This document shows positions 52,355-61,647 of a DNA stretch of 64,000 nucleotides, piece by piece. Origin of the DNA: CAXSEF01 sp964236535. GTDB taxonomy: Bacteria; Pseudomonadota; Alphaproteobacteria; Acetobacterales; Acetobacteraceae. The number at the start of each line of letters is the position of its first letter. Position 1 is the first letter of the stretch. Below the pieces are notes generated by a model. The model was given only the letters and a program-made list of their open reading frames with translations. It made no database searches and had not been told where the DNA came from. The stretch spans positions 1 through 64,000 of the forward strand of contig CAXSEF010000003.1 of NCBI GenBank assembly GCA_964236535.1, in the 5' to 3' direction. A program made the translations under genes and the position numbers.

Positions 52355-52775
52355 GCGGCTGGCCGTGACGCTGCGGCCGCCGCTGCAGCAGGGTCTGCGG
52401 CGCCCGCTGGGCCGGCGCCTGCTGACCCTGGGCTGCGTCGCGACCATGGCGCTGTGCGCCGAGGGATGGTTCGCCTGGCACAACCGCGGGCAGGTGCAGC
52501 ACGCGCCGCTGGTCAGCGACATGGCGATGGTGCTGGCGGTGCGCGACCGCGTCGTCGCCGCCGGGCTGATCCATGCCGGCAAGGATTGCCTGGCCTTCTT
52601 CCTGCACGACGCGCCGCCGGGCCAGCCGGTGCTGCTCGACGTGTTCGAGAAGCACAGCGCCGCGTGCCCGGGCGACGCCGCGGCGCCGCGGCTGTTCGGC
52701 GTGCGGGTCGACCGCTCGAACTCGCGGATGTGGGACGACGCAGGTATGCCCAAGGCCTTCGCGCCCTTGCCGTGA
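52323..52775 (+). CDS. Hypothetical protein with one membrane segment
   Basis: Protein of up to 150 residues. A possible signal anchor (LLTLGCVATMALCAEGWFAW) is followed by a domain with two Cys (GKDCLAFF, SAACPGD) and FGVRVDRSNSRMWDDAGMPKAFAPLP. Starting at ATG 52323 it overlaps zwf by 32 nt; a GTG at 52365 is an alternative that removes the overlap. I do not recognise a family. It may ride on the zwf transcript. Confidence 0.6.
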   Translation: MAVPGTRNWPERLAVTLRPPLQQGLRRPLGRRLLTLGCVATMALCAEGWFAWHNRGQVQHAPLVSDMAMVLAVRDRVVAAGLIHAGKDCLAFFLHDAPPGQPVLLDVFEKHSAACPGDAAAPRLFGVRVDRSNSRMWDDAGMPKAFAPLP

Positions 52776-52888
52776 TAAGTGCGCGTGCCAGCCGCCACAT
52801 CCGGTTCGAACAACGCTCCGTGCGGTCCGGCCGCTGATCCGCGGTAAGGCATCCCATATGTGCGGCGTCACTGCCGCGGAGGCCGCCA

Positions 52889-53914
52889 ATGCCCTACCGA
52901 GTTGCCGTCGTCGGCGCCACCGGGGCCGTCGGCCGAGAGATGCTGCGCGCCCTGGCCGACCGCGAGTTCCCCGCAAGCGACGTCGCCGCCCTGGCCTCTG
53001 GCCGCGCGGTCGGCGCCCAGGTCAGCTTCGGCGAGCGCAACCTCAAGGTCGGCGCCGTAGAGCGCTTCGATTTCTCGACCTGCGACCTCGCTTTGTTCGC
53101 GCCCGCCCCGGCGATCTCCGCAGTGCAGGCGCCGCGTGCCGCCGCCGCAGGCTGCCAGGTGATCGACGCGAGCGGGCAGTTCAGCCTGGACCCGGACGTG
53201 GCGCTGGTAGTGCCCGAAGCCAATCCGCAGGCGCTGGCCCGGCACACCAGGCGGCGTATCGTCGCCAGCCCGCACTGCACGACGATCCAGCTCGCCGTGG
53301 CACTCAGGCCCCTGCACGAGCGCTTCGGGGTGACGCGGGCGGTGGTCACGACGTTCCAGGCGGTCTCCGACCTGGGCCGCGAGGGCATGGACGAGCTGTT
53401 CACCGCGACCAAGGGCAGCTTTGTCAACGACCCTGCCAAGTCCGAGCAGTTCACCAAGCCGATCACCTTCAACATCATTCCGCACATCGACCGCTTCCTC
53501 GACGACGGCACCACACGCGAGGAGTGGCGGCTCGCCGTCGAGATGCGCAAGGTGCTCGACCCCGAGCTGGCGGTGTTTGCGACTTGCGTGCGGGTGCCGG
53601 TATTCATCGGTCACGCGATGTCGGTCGCGATCGAGCTGCTTAGCCCGGCCAACACAGGCGAGGCGCGCGACCTGCTGCGCAACGCACCGGGCGTGGTGGT
53701 GCAGGACACCCGCGAGGACGGCGGCTACGTTACCCCGATCGACTGCGTGGGCGAGGATGCAGTCTATGTCAGCCGGCTGCGACGCGACGTGACCGTCGCC
53801 AACGGTCTCGGACTGTGGTGCGTGACCGACAACCTGCGCAAGGGCGGGGCGCTGAATGCGTTGCAGATCGCGGAACAGATGGTGGCGCAAGGGCTGCTCA
53901 CGGCCCGGTCCTGA
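52889..53914 (+). CDS. asd: Aspartate-semialdehyde dehydrogenase
   Basis: NADPH-dependent enzyme of 341 residues making aspartate semialdehyde for lysine, threonine, methionine and diaminopimelate. Cofactor loop VVGATGAVGREML, catalytic Cys130 in VASPHCTTIQLAVAL (most homologues have PNCST), TTFQAVSDLGREGMDEL, and the His in VPVFIGHAMSVAIEL. GGAGG precedes ATG 52889 closely. Confidence 0.95.
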   Translation: MPYRVAVVGATGAVGREMLRALADREFPASDVAALASGRAVGAQVSFGERNLKVGAVERFDFSTCDLALFAPAPAISAVQAPRAAAAGCQVIDASGQFSLDPDVALVVPEANPQALARHTRRRIVASPHCTTIQLAVALRPLHERFGVTRAVVTTFQAVSDLGREGMDELFTATKGSFVNDPAKSEQFTKPITFNIIPHIDRFLDDGTTREEWRLAVEMRKVLDPELAVFATCVRVPVFIGHAMSVAIELLSPANTGEARDLLRNAPGVVVQDTREDGGYVTPIDCVGEDAVYVSRLRRDVTVANGLGLWCVTDNLRKGGALNALQIAEQMVAQGLLTARS

Positions 53915-54094
53915 CCCCGCTCACGCAGGGCTGCCGCCAATCCCTGGCCGACGCTGTGGCCTTAGAAACTGCATATACTGCGACGGCGGACCATACCTCG
54001 ATCCAGGCCATTCCGACCCAATGCCGCTCGCGTTGACGGGTCCCGGTGTGACGCATAGAGAAACGAGACGTCTTCCGGAGGCTTGAGCCCGCCC

Positions 54095-54526
54095 ATGAAG
54101 AGTATGCAGGACCCGCGGATGGTCGGTCATGCGAGCGACGGCCGCTTGGTGCGCCGGCCGCTGTCGCCGCATCTGCAGGTGTATCGCTGGCCCGTGACCA
54201 TGGCTGCGTCGATCCTCAACCGGATAACCGGGGTTGCGCTCTCGGTGGGCTCGCTGCTGCTGGTGTGGTGGGTCGTGGCCGCGGCGGCCGGGCCGGACGC
54301 ATTTGCCACCGTGCAGCGCTTCGTCGGCTCGTGGCTCGGTCTGCTGCTGCTGCTGGGCTGGACTGCTTCGCTGTTCTACCACCTGTTTGCCGGCATGCGG
54401 CATTTGGCGTGGGACGCGGGCTACGGCTTCGACAAGCCGGTGCTCAACCCGTTGACCTATCTGGTGCTCGGCCTGACAGCGACGGCAACCGCGCTGGTAT
54501 GGATCGTCGGCCTGTCGATCTGGTAG
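54095..54526 (+). CDS. sdhC: Succinate dehydrogenase cytochrome b556 subunit
   Basis: Membrane anchor of 143 residues with three helices. RPLSPHLQVYRWPVTMAASILNRITGVAL holds the quinone-site Ser and Arg; the haem His is in FYHLFAGMRHLAWDAG. ATG 54095 is taken; a TTG at 54083 closer to GGAGG is possible. A sequence TATACT at 53974-53979 could be the operon -10 box, with no good -35. First gene of sdhC-sdhD-sdhA-sdhB. Confidence 0.94.
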   Translation: MKSMQDPRMVGHASDGRLVRRPLSPHLQVYRWPVTMAASILNRITGVALSVGSLLLVWWVVAAAAGPDAFATVQRFVGSWLGLLLLLGWTASLFYHLFAGMRHLAWDAGYGFDKPVLNPLTYLVLGLTATATALVWIVGLSIW

Positions 54527-54536
54527 GAGTACGTCC

Positions 54537-54926
54537 GTGGCGGAGATCGGCATCAAGATCAGGCGCTCCGAGCTTGGCCGGGCGCGCGGGCTGGGCAGCG
54601 CCAAGTCCGGGGTCGAGCACTGGTGGGCGGAGCGGCTGACCGCGATCGCCCTGGTGCCGCTCACCGTGTGGTTCGTGATCTCGGTGCTTCGCCTGCTCGG
54701 CGCCGACCAGCCGATCGTGGCCGCGTTCATCGCCCGGCCCTGGAACGCGGCGCTGCTGCTCCTGCTGCTGGTGACGACGTTCCACCATATGCAACTGGGT
54801 TTGCAGGTGATCTACGAAGACTACATTCACCAGCGTGGAACGCTGATTGCGTCGCTGGCGACCAAGGCAGCCTGTCTCGTGCTCGGCTTGCTCGGCGTGA
54901 TTGCGGTGCTCAAGCTCGCGATCTGA
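54537..54926 (+). CDS. sdhD: Succinate dehydrogenase membrane anchor subunit
   Basis: Second membrane anchor, 129 residues, three helices. The conserved start SAKSGVEHWWAERLTAIALVPLTVWF and HHMQLGLQVIYEDYIHQ (haem/quinone region with His and Asp-Tyr) identify it. GTG start at 54537, 10 nt after sdhC. Confidence 0.94.
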   Translation: MAEIGIKIRRSELGRARGLGSAKSGVEHWWAERLTAIALVPLTVWFVISVLRLLGADQPIVAAFIARPWNAALLLLLLVTTFHHMQLGLQVIYEDYIHQRGTLIASLATKAACLVLGLLGVIAVLKLAI

Positions 54927-55005
54927 GCGCATCGCTGCCTGACCATCCCGGCTGACCGATCCGGCCGGATTACCTTCCGGCATTCCCCCGACACCTGGAC
55001 CCAGC

Positions 55006-56811
55006 ATGAACGCGTTCACCAAGCCGGCCGGCGCCTACCCAATCATCGACCACACCTACGACGTGGTGGTGGTGGGTGCCGGCGGGGCCGGGTTGCGCGC
55101 CACGCTGGGCATGGTGGCGACCGGGCTGTCCACCGCCTGCATCACCAAGGTGTTCCCGACCCGCAGCCACACCGTCGCCGCGCAGGGCGGCATCGGCGCG
55201 GCGCTGGGCAACATGGGCGAGGACGACTGGCGCTGGCACATGTACGACACCGTGAAGGGGTCGGACTGGCTGGGCGACCAGGACGCGATCGAGTTCATGT
55301 GCCGCGAGGCGGTGCCCGCGGTGCACGAGCTGGAGCATTTCGGCGTGCCGTTCAGCCGCACCGACGCCGGCACAATCTACCAGCGCCCGTTCGGCGGCCA
55401 CATGACCGAGTATGGCAAGGAGCCGGCGATGCGCGCCTGCGCCGCCGCCGACCGCACCGGCCACGCCATCCTGCACACGCTCTACCAGCAGAGCCTCAAG
55501 CACAATGCCGAGTTCTTCGTCGAATATTTCGCGCTCGACCTCATCATGGAGGAAGGCGCCTGCCGCGGCGTGATGGCCTGGAACCTCGAGGACGGCTCGA
55601 TGCACCGGTTCCGCGCCAGCATCGTGGTGCTGGCGACCGGCGGCTACGGCCGCGCCTACCTGTCCTGCACCTCGGCGCACACCTGCACCGGCGACGGCGG
55701 CGGCATGGCGATCCGCGCCGGGCTGCCGACCCAGGACATGGAGTTCGTGCAGTTCCACCCGACCGGCATCTTCCCCGCCGGCTGCCTGCTCACCGAAGGC
55801 TGCCGCGGCGAGGGCGGCTACCTGACCAACTCGGAAGGCGAGCGCTTCATGGAGCGCTACGCCCCCACCGCCAAGGACCTTGCCTCGCGCGACGTGGTGT
55901 CGCGCTCCATGACGGTGGAGATCAACGAGGGGCGTGGCTGCGGCCCGAACCAGGACCACATCATGCTCCACCTGGAGCACCTCGGCGCCGACCTGCTGCA
56001 CGAGCGTCTGCCCGGCATCAGCGAAACCGCGCGGGTGTTCGCCGGCCGCGACGTGACCAGGGAGCCGGTGCCGGTGCTGCCCACCGTGCACTACAACATG
56101 GGCGGCATTCCCACCAATCTGCACGGCGAGGTGCTCAGCCCGACGCGCGAGGACTCGGACCGGGTGGTGCGCGGCCTGATGGCGATCGGCGAGGCGGCCT
56201 GCGTGTCGGTGCACGGCGCCAACCGGCTCGGCACCAACTCGCTGCTCGACCTGGTGGTGTTCGGCCGCGCGGCGGCGCAGCGGGCGAGTGCGATCCTCAG
56301 GCCGGGCGAGGGCCAGGCGCCGCTGCCGCCGCGCGCCGGCGAGGCGTCGCTCGACCGCTTCGACCGCACCCGGCACGCGAGCGGCGGCACCCGGGTCGCC
56401 GAGCTGCGCGAAGGGCTGCAGCGGGCGATGCAGGCGCACGCGGCGGTGTTCCGCGACAGCGACAGCCTGACCGCCGGCGTCGGCAAGGTGCGCGCGCTGT
56501 GGCACGGGCTCGCCGACATGAACGTTGCGGACCGCGGCCTGATCTGGAACAGCGACCTGGTGGAGGCGCTGGAGCTGCAGAACCTGATGGGCAACGCCTC
56601 GGCGACCATGGTAAGCGCCGAGGCGCGCAAGGAAAGCCGCGGCGCCCAGGCGCATGACGACTATCCCGACCGCGACGACGAGAACTGGATGAAGCATTCG
56701 CTGGCCTGGGTCGGCGAGGATGGCGGCGTCGCGCTGGACTACCGCCCGGTGCGGATGCGCACGCTGACCAACGAGGTCAGCGTGTTCCCGCCGAAGAAGC
56801 GCGTTTACTGA
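55006..56811 (+). CDS. sdhA: Succinate dehydrogenase flavoprotein subunit
   Basis: FAD subunit of 601 residues oxidising succinate. FAD loop VVVGAGGAGLRATLGM (21-36), covalent-FAD His55 in RSHTVAAQGGIGAALGN, active-site HTCTGDGGGMAIRAGLPTQDMEFVQFHPTGIF, and NYNMGGIPTN-type VHYNMGGIPTNLHGEV, AANRLGTNSLLDLVVFGR. C-terminus ends NEVSVFPPKKRVY. All catalytic parts are present. Confidence 0.97.
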   Translation: MNAFTKPAGAYPIIDHTYDVVVVGAGGAGLRATLGMVATGLSTACITKVFPTRSHTVAAQGGIGAALGNMGEDDWRWHMYDTVKGSDWLGDQDAIEFMCREAVPAVHELEHFGVPFSRTDAGTIYQRPFGGHMTEYGKEPAMRACAAADRTGHAILHTLYQQSLKHNAEFFVEYFALDLIMEEGACRGVMAWNLEDGSMHRFRASIVVLATGGYGRAYLSCTSAHTCTGDGGGMAIRAGLPTQDMEFVQFHPTGIFPAGCLLTEGCRGEGGYLTNSEGERFMERYAPTAKDLASRDVVSRSMTVEINEGRGCGPNQDHIMLHLEHLGADLLHERLPGISETARVFAGRDVTREPVPVLPTVHYNMGGIPTNLHGEVLSPTREDSDRVVRGLMAIGEAACVSVHGANRLGTNSLLDLVVFGRAAAQRASAILRPGEGQAPLPPRAGEASLDRFDRTRHASGGTRVAELREGLQRAMQAHAAVFRDSDSLTAGVGKVRALWHGLADMNVADRGLIWNSDLVEALELQNLMGNASATMVSAEARKESRGAQAHDDYPDRDDENWMKHSLAWVGEDGGVALDYRPVRMRTLTNEVSVFPPKKRVY

Positions 56812-56824
56812 AGGTCGACGACCA

Positions 56825-57607
56825 ATGGCCGAGTTCAGGCTTCCGAAGAACAGCCGCGTCGGCAAGGGCCGCGCTCACAAGGCGGCACCCGGCGCGAAAC
56901 GGGTCAAGGAGTTCCAGATCTACCGCTGGAGCCCGGACGACGGCGAGAACCCGCGCATGGACACCTTCGAGGTCGACCTCGACCACGTGGGGCCGATGGT
57001 GCTCGACGCGCTGATCCACATCAAGAACGACATCGACCCCACGCTGACCTTCCGCCGCTCCTGCCGCGAAGGGATCTGCGGCTCCTGCGCGATGAACATC
57101 GACGGCGGCAACACGCTGGCATGCCTGAAGCCGACCGAGGAATGCAGCGGCGCGGTCAGGATCAACCCGCTGCCGCACATGCCGATCATCAAGGACCTGG
57201 TGCCCGACCTGAGTCAGGCCTACGCGCAGCTGCGCAGCGTCGAGCCGTGGCTGAAGTCCGACACCGTCCCGCCGCCCGACGCGGAGCGGCCGCAGAGCAA
57301 GGAGGAGCGCGCCAAGCTCGACGGCGTGTGGGAGTGCATCCTGTGCTTCTGCTGCACCACCTCCTGCCCGAGCTACTGGTGGAACGGCGACCGCTATCTC
57401 GGCCCGGCGACGCTGCTCGCCGCCTACCGCTTCATTGCCGACAGCCGCGACGAGGACACCGGCGCACGGCTTGACGCGCTTGAGGACCCGTTCAAGCTGT
57501 ACCGCTGCCACACGATCATGAACTGCACCCAGGCGTGCCCTAAGGGTCTCAATCCCGCCAAGGCGATCGCCGCGATCAAGCAGCTGATCGTGGAGCGGCG
57601 GGGCTAG
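56825..57607 (+). CDS. sdhB: Succinate dehydrogenase iron-sulfur subunit
   Basis: Iron-sulfur subunit of 260 residues. Cluster ligands: [2Fe-2S] CREGICGSCAMNIDG from Cys80, [4Fe-4S] and [3Fe-4S] sets CILCFCCTTSCPSYWW from 171 and CHTIMNCTQACPKGLNP from 228. Wired between SdhA and the quinone site. Starts 13 nt after sdhA. Confidence 0.97.
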   Translation: MAEFRLPKNSRVGKGRAHKAAPGAKRVKEFQIYRWSPDDGENPRMDTFEVDLDHVGPMVLDALIHIKNDIDPTLTFRRSCREGICGSCAMNIDGGNTLACLKPTEECSGAVRINPLPHMPIIKDLVPDLSQAYAQLRSVEPWLKSDTVPPPDAERPQSKEERAKLDGVWECILCFCCTTSCPSYWWNGDRYLGPATLLAAYRFIADSRDEDTGARLDALEDPFKLYRCHTIMNCTQACPKGLNPAKAIAAIKQLIVERRG

Positions 57608-57631
57608 TCCGGTCCCGGCCGGGCCGCTGCG

Positions 57632-58288
57632 ATGTTCAAGGGCGCTCTTCCTGGCGACGCACGCCGTGCCTGGTCGGACAGCCTGCTGGCCGACCACGCG
57701 ATTTTCCGCCTCGCCTGGCACAACTGGGCGACCGTGGTACCCGGGCGGCTGTACCGCTCCAACCATCCGACGCCGTCGCGCCTCCGCGCGGCGGTCGAGC
57801 GGCACGGCCTGCGCACCCTCATCAACCTGCGCGGTCGGCGACACTGCGGCTCGGACGCGCTGTCACGGTCGGCAGCGGCCGAACTCGGGCTGCACCACGT
57901 CGACATGGCGTTCGAGAGCCGCGGTGCCCCGCACAGCGAGCGCATCCTGCGCTTTGCCAGCCTCTACCGCGCAATCGAGACGCCGGCGCTGATGCACTGC
58001 AAGTCCGGCGCCGACCGCGCCGGGCTTGCCGCCGGGTTGGTCGTGCTGTTCGAGGGCGGCAGCTCGGCGGAGGCGTTGCGCCAGCTCTCCTGGCGGTTCG
58101 GGCACTTCAATCGCTCGCGCACCGGTGTGCTCGACGCGTTCTTTCGCCGTTACGCCGAGCAGGCGGAAGGCCGCGTACCATTTCTCTATTGGGTCGAGCA
58201 CGACTATGACGAGATGGCCCTGAAGCGAGATTTCGTCGCACACGGGCTGTCCAGCTTCGTCACCGACAAGATCCTGCGCCGGGAGTAG
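57632..58288 (+). CDS. Tyrosine/dual-specificity phosphatase-like protein
   Basis: Protein of 218 residues with the phosphatase loop HCKSGADRAG (Cys123, Arg129) and the preceding GRLYRSNHPTPSRLRAAVERHGLRTLINLRG typical of bacterial dual-specificity phosphatases. Such enzymes act on phosphotyrosine, phosphoinositide or sugar phosphate; the substrate is unknown. It starts 24 nt after sdhB and may be read from the sdh operon. Confidence 0.85.
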   Translation: MFKGALPGDARRAWSDSLLADHAIFRLAWHNWATVVPGRLYRSNHPTPSRLRAAVERHGLRTLINLRGRRHCGSDALSRSAAAELGLHHVDMAFESRGAPHSERILRFASLYRAIETPALMHCKSGADRAGLAAGLVVLFEGGSSAEALRQLSWRFGHFNRSRTGVLDAFFRRYAEQAEGRVPFLYWVEHDYDEMALKRDFVAHGLSSFVTDKILRRE

Positions 58289-58323
58289 GCTGCAGTTGCA
58301 GACATCAGCACACAGGAGGTTTC

Positions 58324-58887
58324 ATGGCCGGGTTTGGACGACGTCAGGTGCTTGGCGGCATCGCGCTTATCGCATCCGCGAGAGCACTCCCGGCAAGCGC
58401 CGACGACACGCTGGCCTGGGGCTTCTCATTTCCCTCCATCGAGGGCGGCACCCTGGATTTCTCCGCGTTCCGCGGTCGGGTGTTGCTGGTCGCCAATACC
58501 GCCTCGTTCTGCGGCTACACTCCGCAGTATCGCGGGCTGGAGGCACTCTACCGCGAGTTCTCGCCCCAAGGCCTGACGGTGATCGGTGTTCCCAGCAACG
58601 ACTTCGGCCAGGAATCCGACAGCAACGGCAAGGTGAAGACGTTCTGCCAAGCGACTTTCGACGTGCAGTTCCCGATGGCCGGCTTGTCGCATGTCAAGGG
58701 CAGCGACGCCGCCCCGTTCTATCAGTGGGTGCGTGCCTCGCGGCAGTGGGAGCCCGGGTGGAACTTCAACAAGGTGCTGATCGGGCGCGACGGGCGCATC
58801 CGCGGCACCTTCTCATCGAATGACTTGCCGGATGGTGTCGGCATGCATTCGGAAATCCACGGTGCGCTCGACTCGACCGTGTCATAG
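58324..58887 (+). CDS. Exported glutathione peroxidase-family protein
   Basis: Thiol peroxidase of 187 residues. An RRQVLGGIALIASARALPASA leader with twin Arg suggests Tat or Sec export. Family core: VLLVANTASFCGYTPQYRGLEALY with peroxidatic Cys63, VIGVPSNDFGQESDSNGKVKTFC (resolving-Cys region), and WNFNKVLIGRDG with the conserved Trp/Asn. AGGAGG lies 5 nt before ATG 58324. Probably protects envelope lipids or proteins from peroxide. Confidence 0.9.
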   Translation: MAGFGRRQVLGGIALIASARALPASADDTLAWGFSFPSIEGGTLDFSAFRGRVLLVANTASFCGYTPQYRGLEALYREFSPQGLTVIGVPSNDFGQESDSNGKVKTFCQATFDVQFPMAGLSHVKGSDAAPFYQWVRASRQWEPGWNFNKVLIGRDGRIRGTFSSNDLPDGVGMHSEIHGALDSTVS

Positions 58888-59125
58888 GAAAGGCCGGGCC
58901 TCCCTCTGCCGGCATTCCAATGCCAAGCGGGGCCGTCGTAACCTTGCGCGGCCTATCCCTCCGCCCGCGTTCCAATAGCCCAAGCGGGCCGTCGGAACCT
59001 TGTGCGGGCTATGCCCAGCCCCGCCAGAGGCCCGAGACCTATGGAAACTCCTTCCTTACGCATGAGGTTCAAAATTATTAGGTCAATGGCTGCGTCGGGC
59101 GGCAGAGCCTCTGGATTTTTTTGCC
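58888..59125 (+). repeat. Multi-hairpin interspersed repeat, copy 25 (tandem long module)
   Basis: The long-form module occurs twice in a row (GCATTCCAATGCCAAGCGGG and GCGTTCCAATAGCCCAAGCG, each followed by GCCGTCGTAACC/GCCGTCGGAACC), then GCCCAGCCCCGCCAGAGG, CTTCCTTACGCATGAGG and GGGCGGCAGAGCCTCTGG. A T7 run follows. Hairpins are partly decayed. Confidence 0.82.
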
Positions 59126-59140
59126 GCTGTTTTCGGCCAG

Positions 59141-61336
59141 CTACTCCGCCGCCGCTGCCCGCTTCGCCCTTGCCGTGCCATACTCTTCCCCGCGTGCCAG
59201 TTCGAACAGCAGCAGCGAGCGCCCGGTGACATCGTAGGACGCCCCGGCTTCGAGCAGGGTACCGCCGCCACCTGACAACTCGCCGCCATCCACCTTTGCA
59301 AGGTTGGTGTCGATCAGCCGCCGCCAAGTGGTGCCACCGACCACGGTCGGCAGCTTAAACGCAACCAGATCGTGGTAGGAGTTGACAATCAGCAACAGAG
59401 TCTGGTCGTCGCCCCGTCGTGCAATGCCGGTCGGCTGGGCTCTCCCGTCCAGCAACACCCCCATGCAATGCGCCGACGCGTCGTTCCAGTGCTCGGGAGT
59501 CATTTCCGTGTCGCCGGGGCTTAGCCAGGTCACGTCCTTAAGACCCAGCTCCTCGTTCCACTCCGCGGTCAGGAACCTGGTGCGGTGCAGCACCGGATGG
59601 CGGCGACGTAGCCGGGCCACATCGGAGACGAAGCGCAGCAGCTCCCGGCCCTTCTCCTTGATGTCCCAGTTAACCCAGGAGGTCTCGTCATCCTGGCAAT
59701 AGGCGTTGTTGTTGCCATTCTGCGTGCGGCCGAACTCGTCGCCTGCAAGGAGCATCGGAGTGCCGCGTGACAGCAGCAGCGTCGCTATCATGTTGCGCAT
59801 CTGCCGTTCGCGCAGCTCGTTGATTTCCGGGTTGTCGGTCACACCCTCGACGCCGTAGTTCGCGCTGTGATTATTCGAGTTGCCGTCCTTGTTTTCCTCG
59901 CCGTTCGCGTCGTTGTGCTTCTCGTTGTAGGTGACGGTGTCGTTCAGCGTGAAGCCGTCATGAGCGGTGAGGAAGTTCACCCCGGCCCAGGTCTGCCGCC
60001 CGCGCCGGTTGAAGAAGTCGGCGCTGCCTACCAGCCGCGACGCAAGGCTTGGCAAGGTAGACTCGTCACCCTTCCAGAATGAGCGCACGTCGTCTCGGTA
60101 GCGGTCGTTCCACTCCGCCCAGCCCGGCGGAAAGCCACCAACCTGGTAGCCGCCCGGTCCGCAATCCCACGGCTCGGCAATCAGCTTGACCTGGCTCAGA
60201 ACTGGGTCCTGTCCACAGGCCTTCAGAAACCCCGACTGCTCGTCGAAGCCGTGTGGCTCGCGAGCCAGGATGGTGCCGAGATCGAAGCGGAAGCCGTCGA
60301 CGTGCATCTCGGTAACCCAGTAGCGCAAGCTGTCGGTGACCATCTGGATCACCCGTGGATGCGACAGATTGACCGTGTTCCCGGTGCCGGTATCATTGAT
60401 GTAATAGCGCTTCTGGTCCGGCAGGAGGCGATAGTACGAGGCGTTGTCGATGCCTTTGAACGACAGCGTGGCGCCGCGCTCGTTGCCCTCTGCTGTGTGG
60501 TTATAGACCACGTCCATGATCACCTCGAGACCAGCGTCATGCAGCCGGGCAACCATCTCCTTGAACTCGACCAAGGCAAAACCGGCATTGGTGGCGTAGC
60601 GCCGCGCCGGCGCGAAGAAGCTGATGGTGTTATAGCCCCAATAGTTCACCAGGCCCTTGTCCTGCAGGTAGTCGTCGTCGATGAACATGTGCACCGGCAT
60701 CAGCTCGACCGAGGTCACACCGAGCGACTTGATGTGCCGAATCACTTCCGGCACCCCGAGACCGCGGAAGGTGCCGCGCATCTCCTCCGGCACTGCCGGG
60801 TGCAGCTTGGTGAAGCCGCGCACGTGGGTCTCGTACAGCACCGTGCTGTCCCAGGGTACCATCGGGCTGCGGTCGCCGCCCCAGGTGAAGGCGGAGTCGA
60901 TCACCCGGCTCTTGGGCATGAACGGCGCACTGTCGCGCTCGTCGAAGCTGAGGTCCTCGTCCTCGGCGCCGATCGTGTAGCCGAACACTGCGGGATCCCA
61001 CTTGAGCTGGCCCACCACCGCCTTCGCGTAGGGGTCGAGCACCAGCTTGTTCGGATTGAAGCGATGCCCCTGCTCCGGCTCGTAGGGGCCGTGCACCCGG
61101 TAGCCGTAGACGGTGCCGGGGTGAGCGTCGGGCAGGAAACCGTGGAAGATCTCGTCGGTGTATTCGGGCAGCATGACCCGCGCGAGCTCGGTTTCGCCTT
61201 CCGCGTCAAACAGGCACAGCTCGACGGCGGTGGCGTTCGCGGAGAACAGGGCGAAGTTCACGCCCCGTCCGTTCCAGGTGGCACCCAGAGGATAGGGGCG
61301 GCCCTCGCTGATCCGCGGCGTCGTCGGCGTAACCAT
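59141..61336 (-). CDS. glgX: Glycogen debranching enzyme GlgX
   Basis: Isoamylase-type alpha-1,6-glucosidase of 731 residues. N-terminal CBM48 (RPYPLGATWNGRGVNFALFSANATAVELCLFD) and GH13 barrel with VLYETHVRGFTKLHP, MDVVYNHTAEG, the nucleophile Asp in DGFRFDLG, acid Glu in LIAEPWDCGPGGYQVG and HDGFTLNDTVTYNEKHN. Standard length. The remaining glycogen genes are not in the window. ATG 61336. Confidence 0.96.
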   Translation of the reverse strand: MVTPTTPRISEGRPYPLGATWNGRGVNFALFSANATAVELCLFDAEGETELARVMLPEYTDEIFHGFLPDAHPGTVYGYRVHGPYEPEQGHRFNPNKLVLDPYAKAVVGQLKWDPAVFGYTIGAEDEDLSFDERDSAPFMPKSRVIDSAFTWGGDRSPMVPWDSTVLYETHVRGFTKLHPAVPEEMRGTFRGLGVPEVIRHIKSLGVTSVELMPVHMFIDDDYLQDKGLVNYWGYNTISFFAPARRYATNAGFALVEFKEMVARLHDAGLEVIMDVVYNHTAEGNERGATLSFKGIDNASYYRLLPDQKRYYINDTGTGNTVNLSHPRVIQMVTDSLRYWVTEMHVDGFRFDLGTILAREPHGFDEQSGFLKACGQDPVLSQVKLIAEPWDCGPGGYQVGGFPPGWAEWNDRYRDDVRSFWKGDESTLPSLASRLVGSADFFNRRGRQTWAGVNFLTAHDGFTLNDTVTYNEKHNDANGEENKDGNSNNHSANYGVEGVTDNPEINELRERQMRNMIATLLLSRGTPMLLAGDEFGRTQNGNNNAYCQDDETSWVNWDIKEKGRELLRFVSDVARLRRRHPVLHRTRFLTAEWNEELGLKDVTWLSPGDTEMTPEHWNDASAHCMGVLLDGRAQPTGIARRGDDQTLLLIVNSYHDLVAFKLPTVVGGTTWRRLIDTNLAKVDGGELSGGGGTLLEAGASYDVTGRSLLLFELARGEEYGTARAKRAAAAE

Positions 61337-61397
61337 GTGTTCACTCTCCCGGGGCTGCGCGAAGCAAACGCGCGAGCGGCGGATGGTTGCGGGGGTA

Positions 61398-61638
61398 CAA
61401 GGGAAGGCTGGGCTCTGCCCGGACCCGCAAAGGGTCGGCGGCCCCTTTGATCACATTTATCCAAGCCCTCGTTCGAAGGCTCGCTGTGCCGATTCATATA
61501 GCATATTTCTGTGAACGCCGGAGCACAGCAGAGACGCCTCAGATCGCCGACGGAAATGGGTTTCCGAGCGGCTCCAGGCGTAAGGTTTGCAAGAGCTCGC
61601 CTCAGGCGGCGTCCAGAGGCTGAGCCGCTGGCCCTCCG
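61398..61638 (+). repeat. Multi-hairpin interspersed repeat, copy 26 (interrupted, stem-variant)
   Basis: GGAAGGCTGGGCTCTGCCCG, GACCCGC, then AAAGGGTC/GGCCCCTTT around GGC (imperfect), CACATTTATCCAAGCCCTCG. A copy of the minor repeat sits in the middle (61466-61538), then GCGTCCAGAGGCTGAGCCGC and TGGCCCTCCG close the element. It spans the whole spacer between glgX and the Enzyme I gene. Confidence 0.8.
61466..61538 (+). repeat. Minor interspersed repeat, copy C
   Basis: CCCTCGTTCGAAGGCTCGCT, GTGCCGATTCATATAGC, GTGAACGCCGGAGCACAGC, AGAGACGC. It matches 29107-29209 over most of its length and lies between the two halves of copy 26. Confidence 0.6.
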
Positions 61639-61647
61639 TGCGACCGC

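Noticed and set aside
52365..52775. 6-phosphogluconolactonase behind zwf
   Set aside because: The small protein has a membrane anchor and none of the lactonase motifs.
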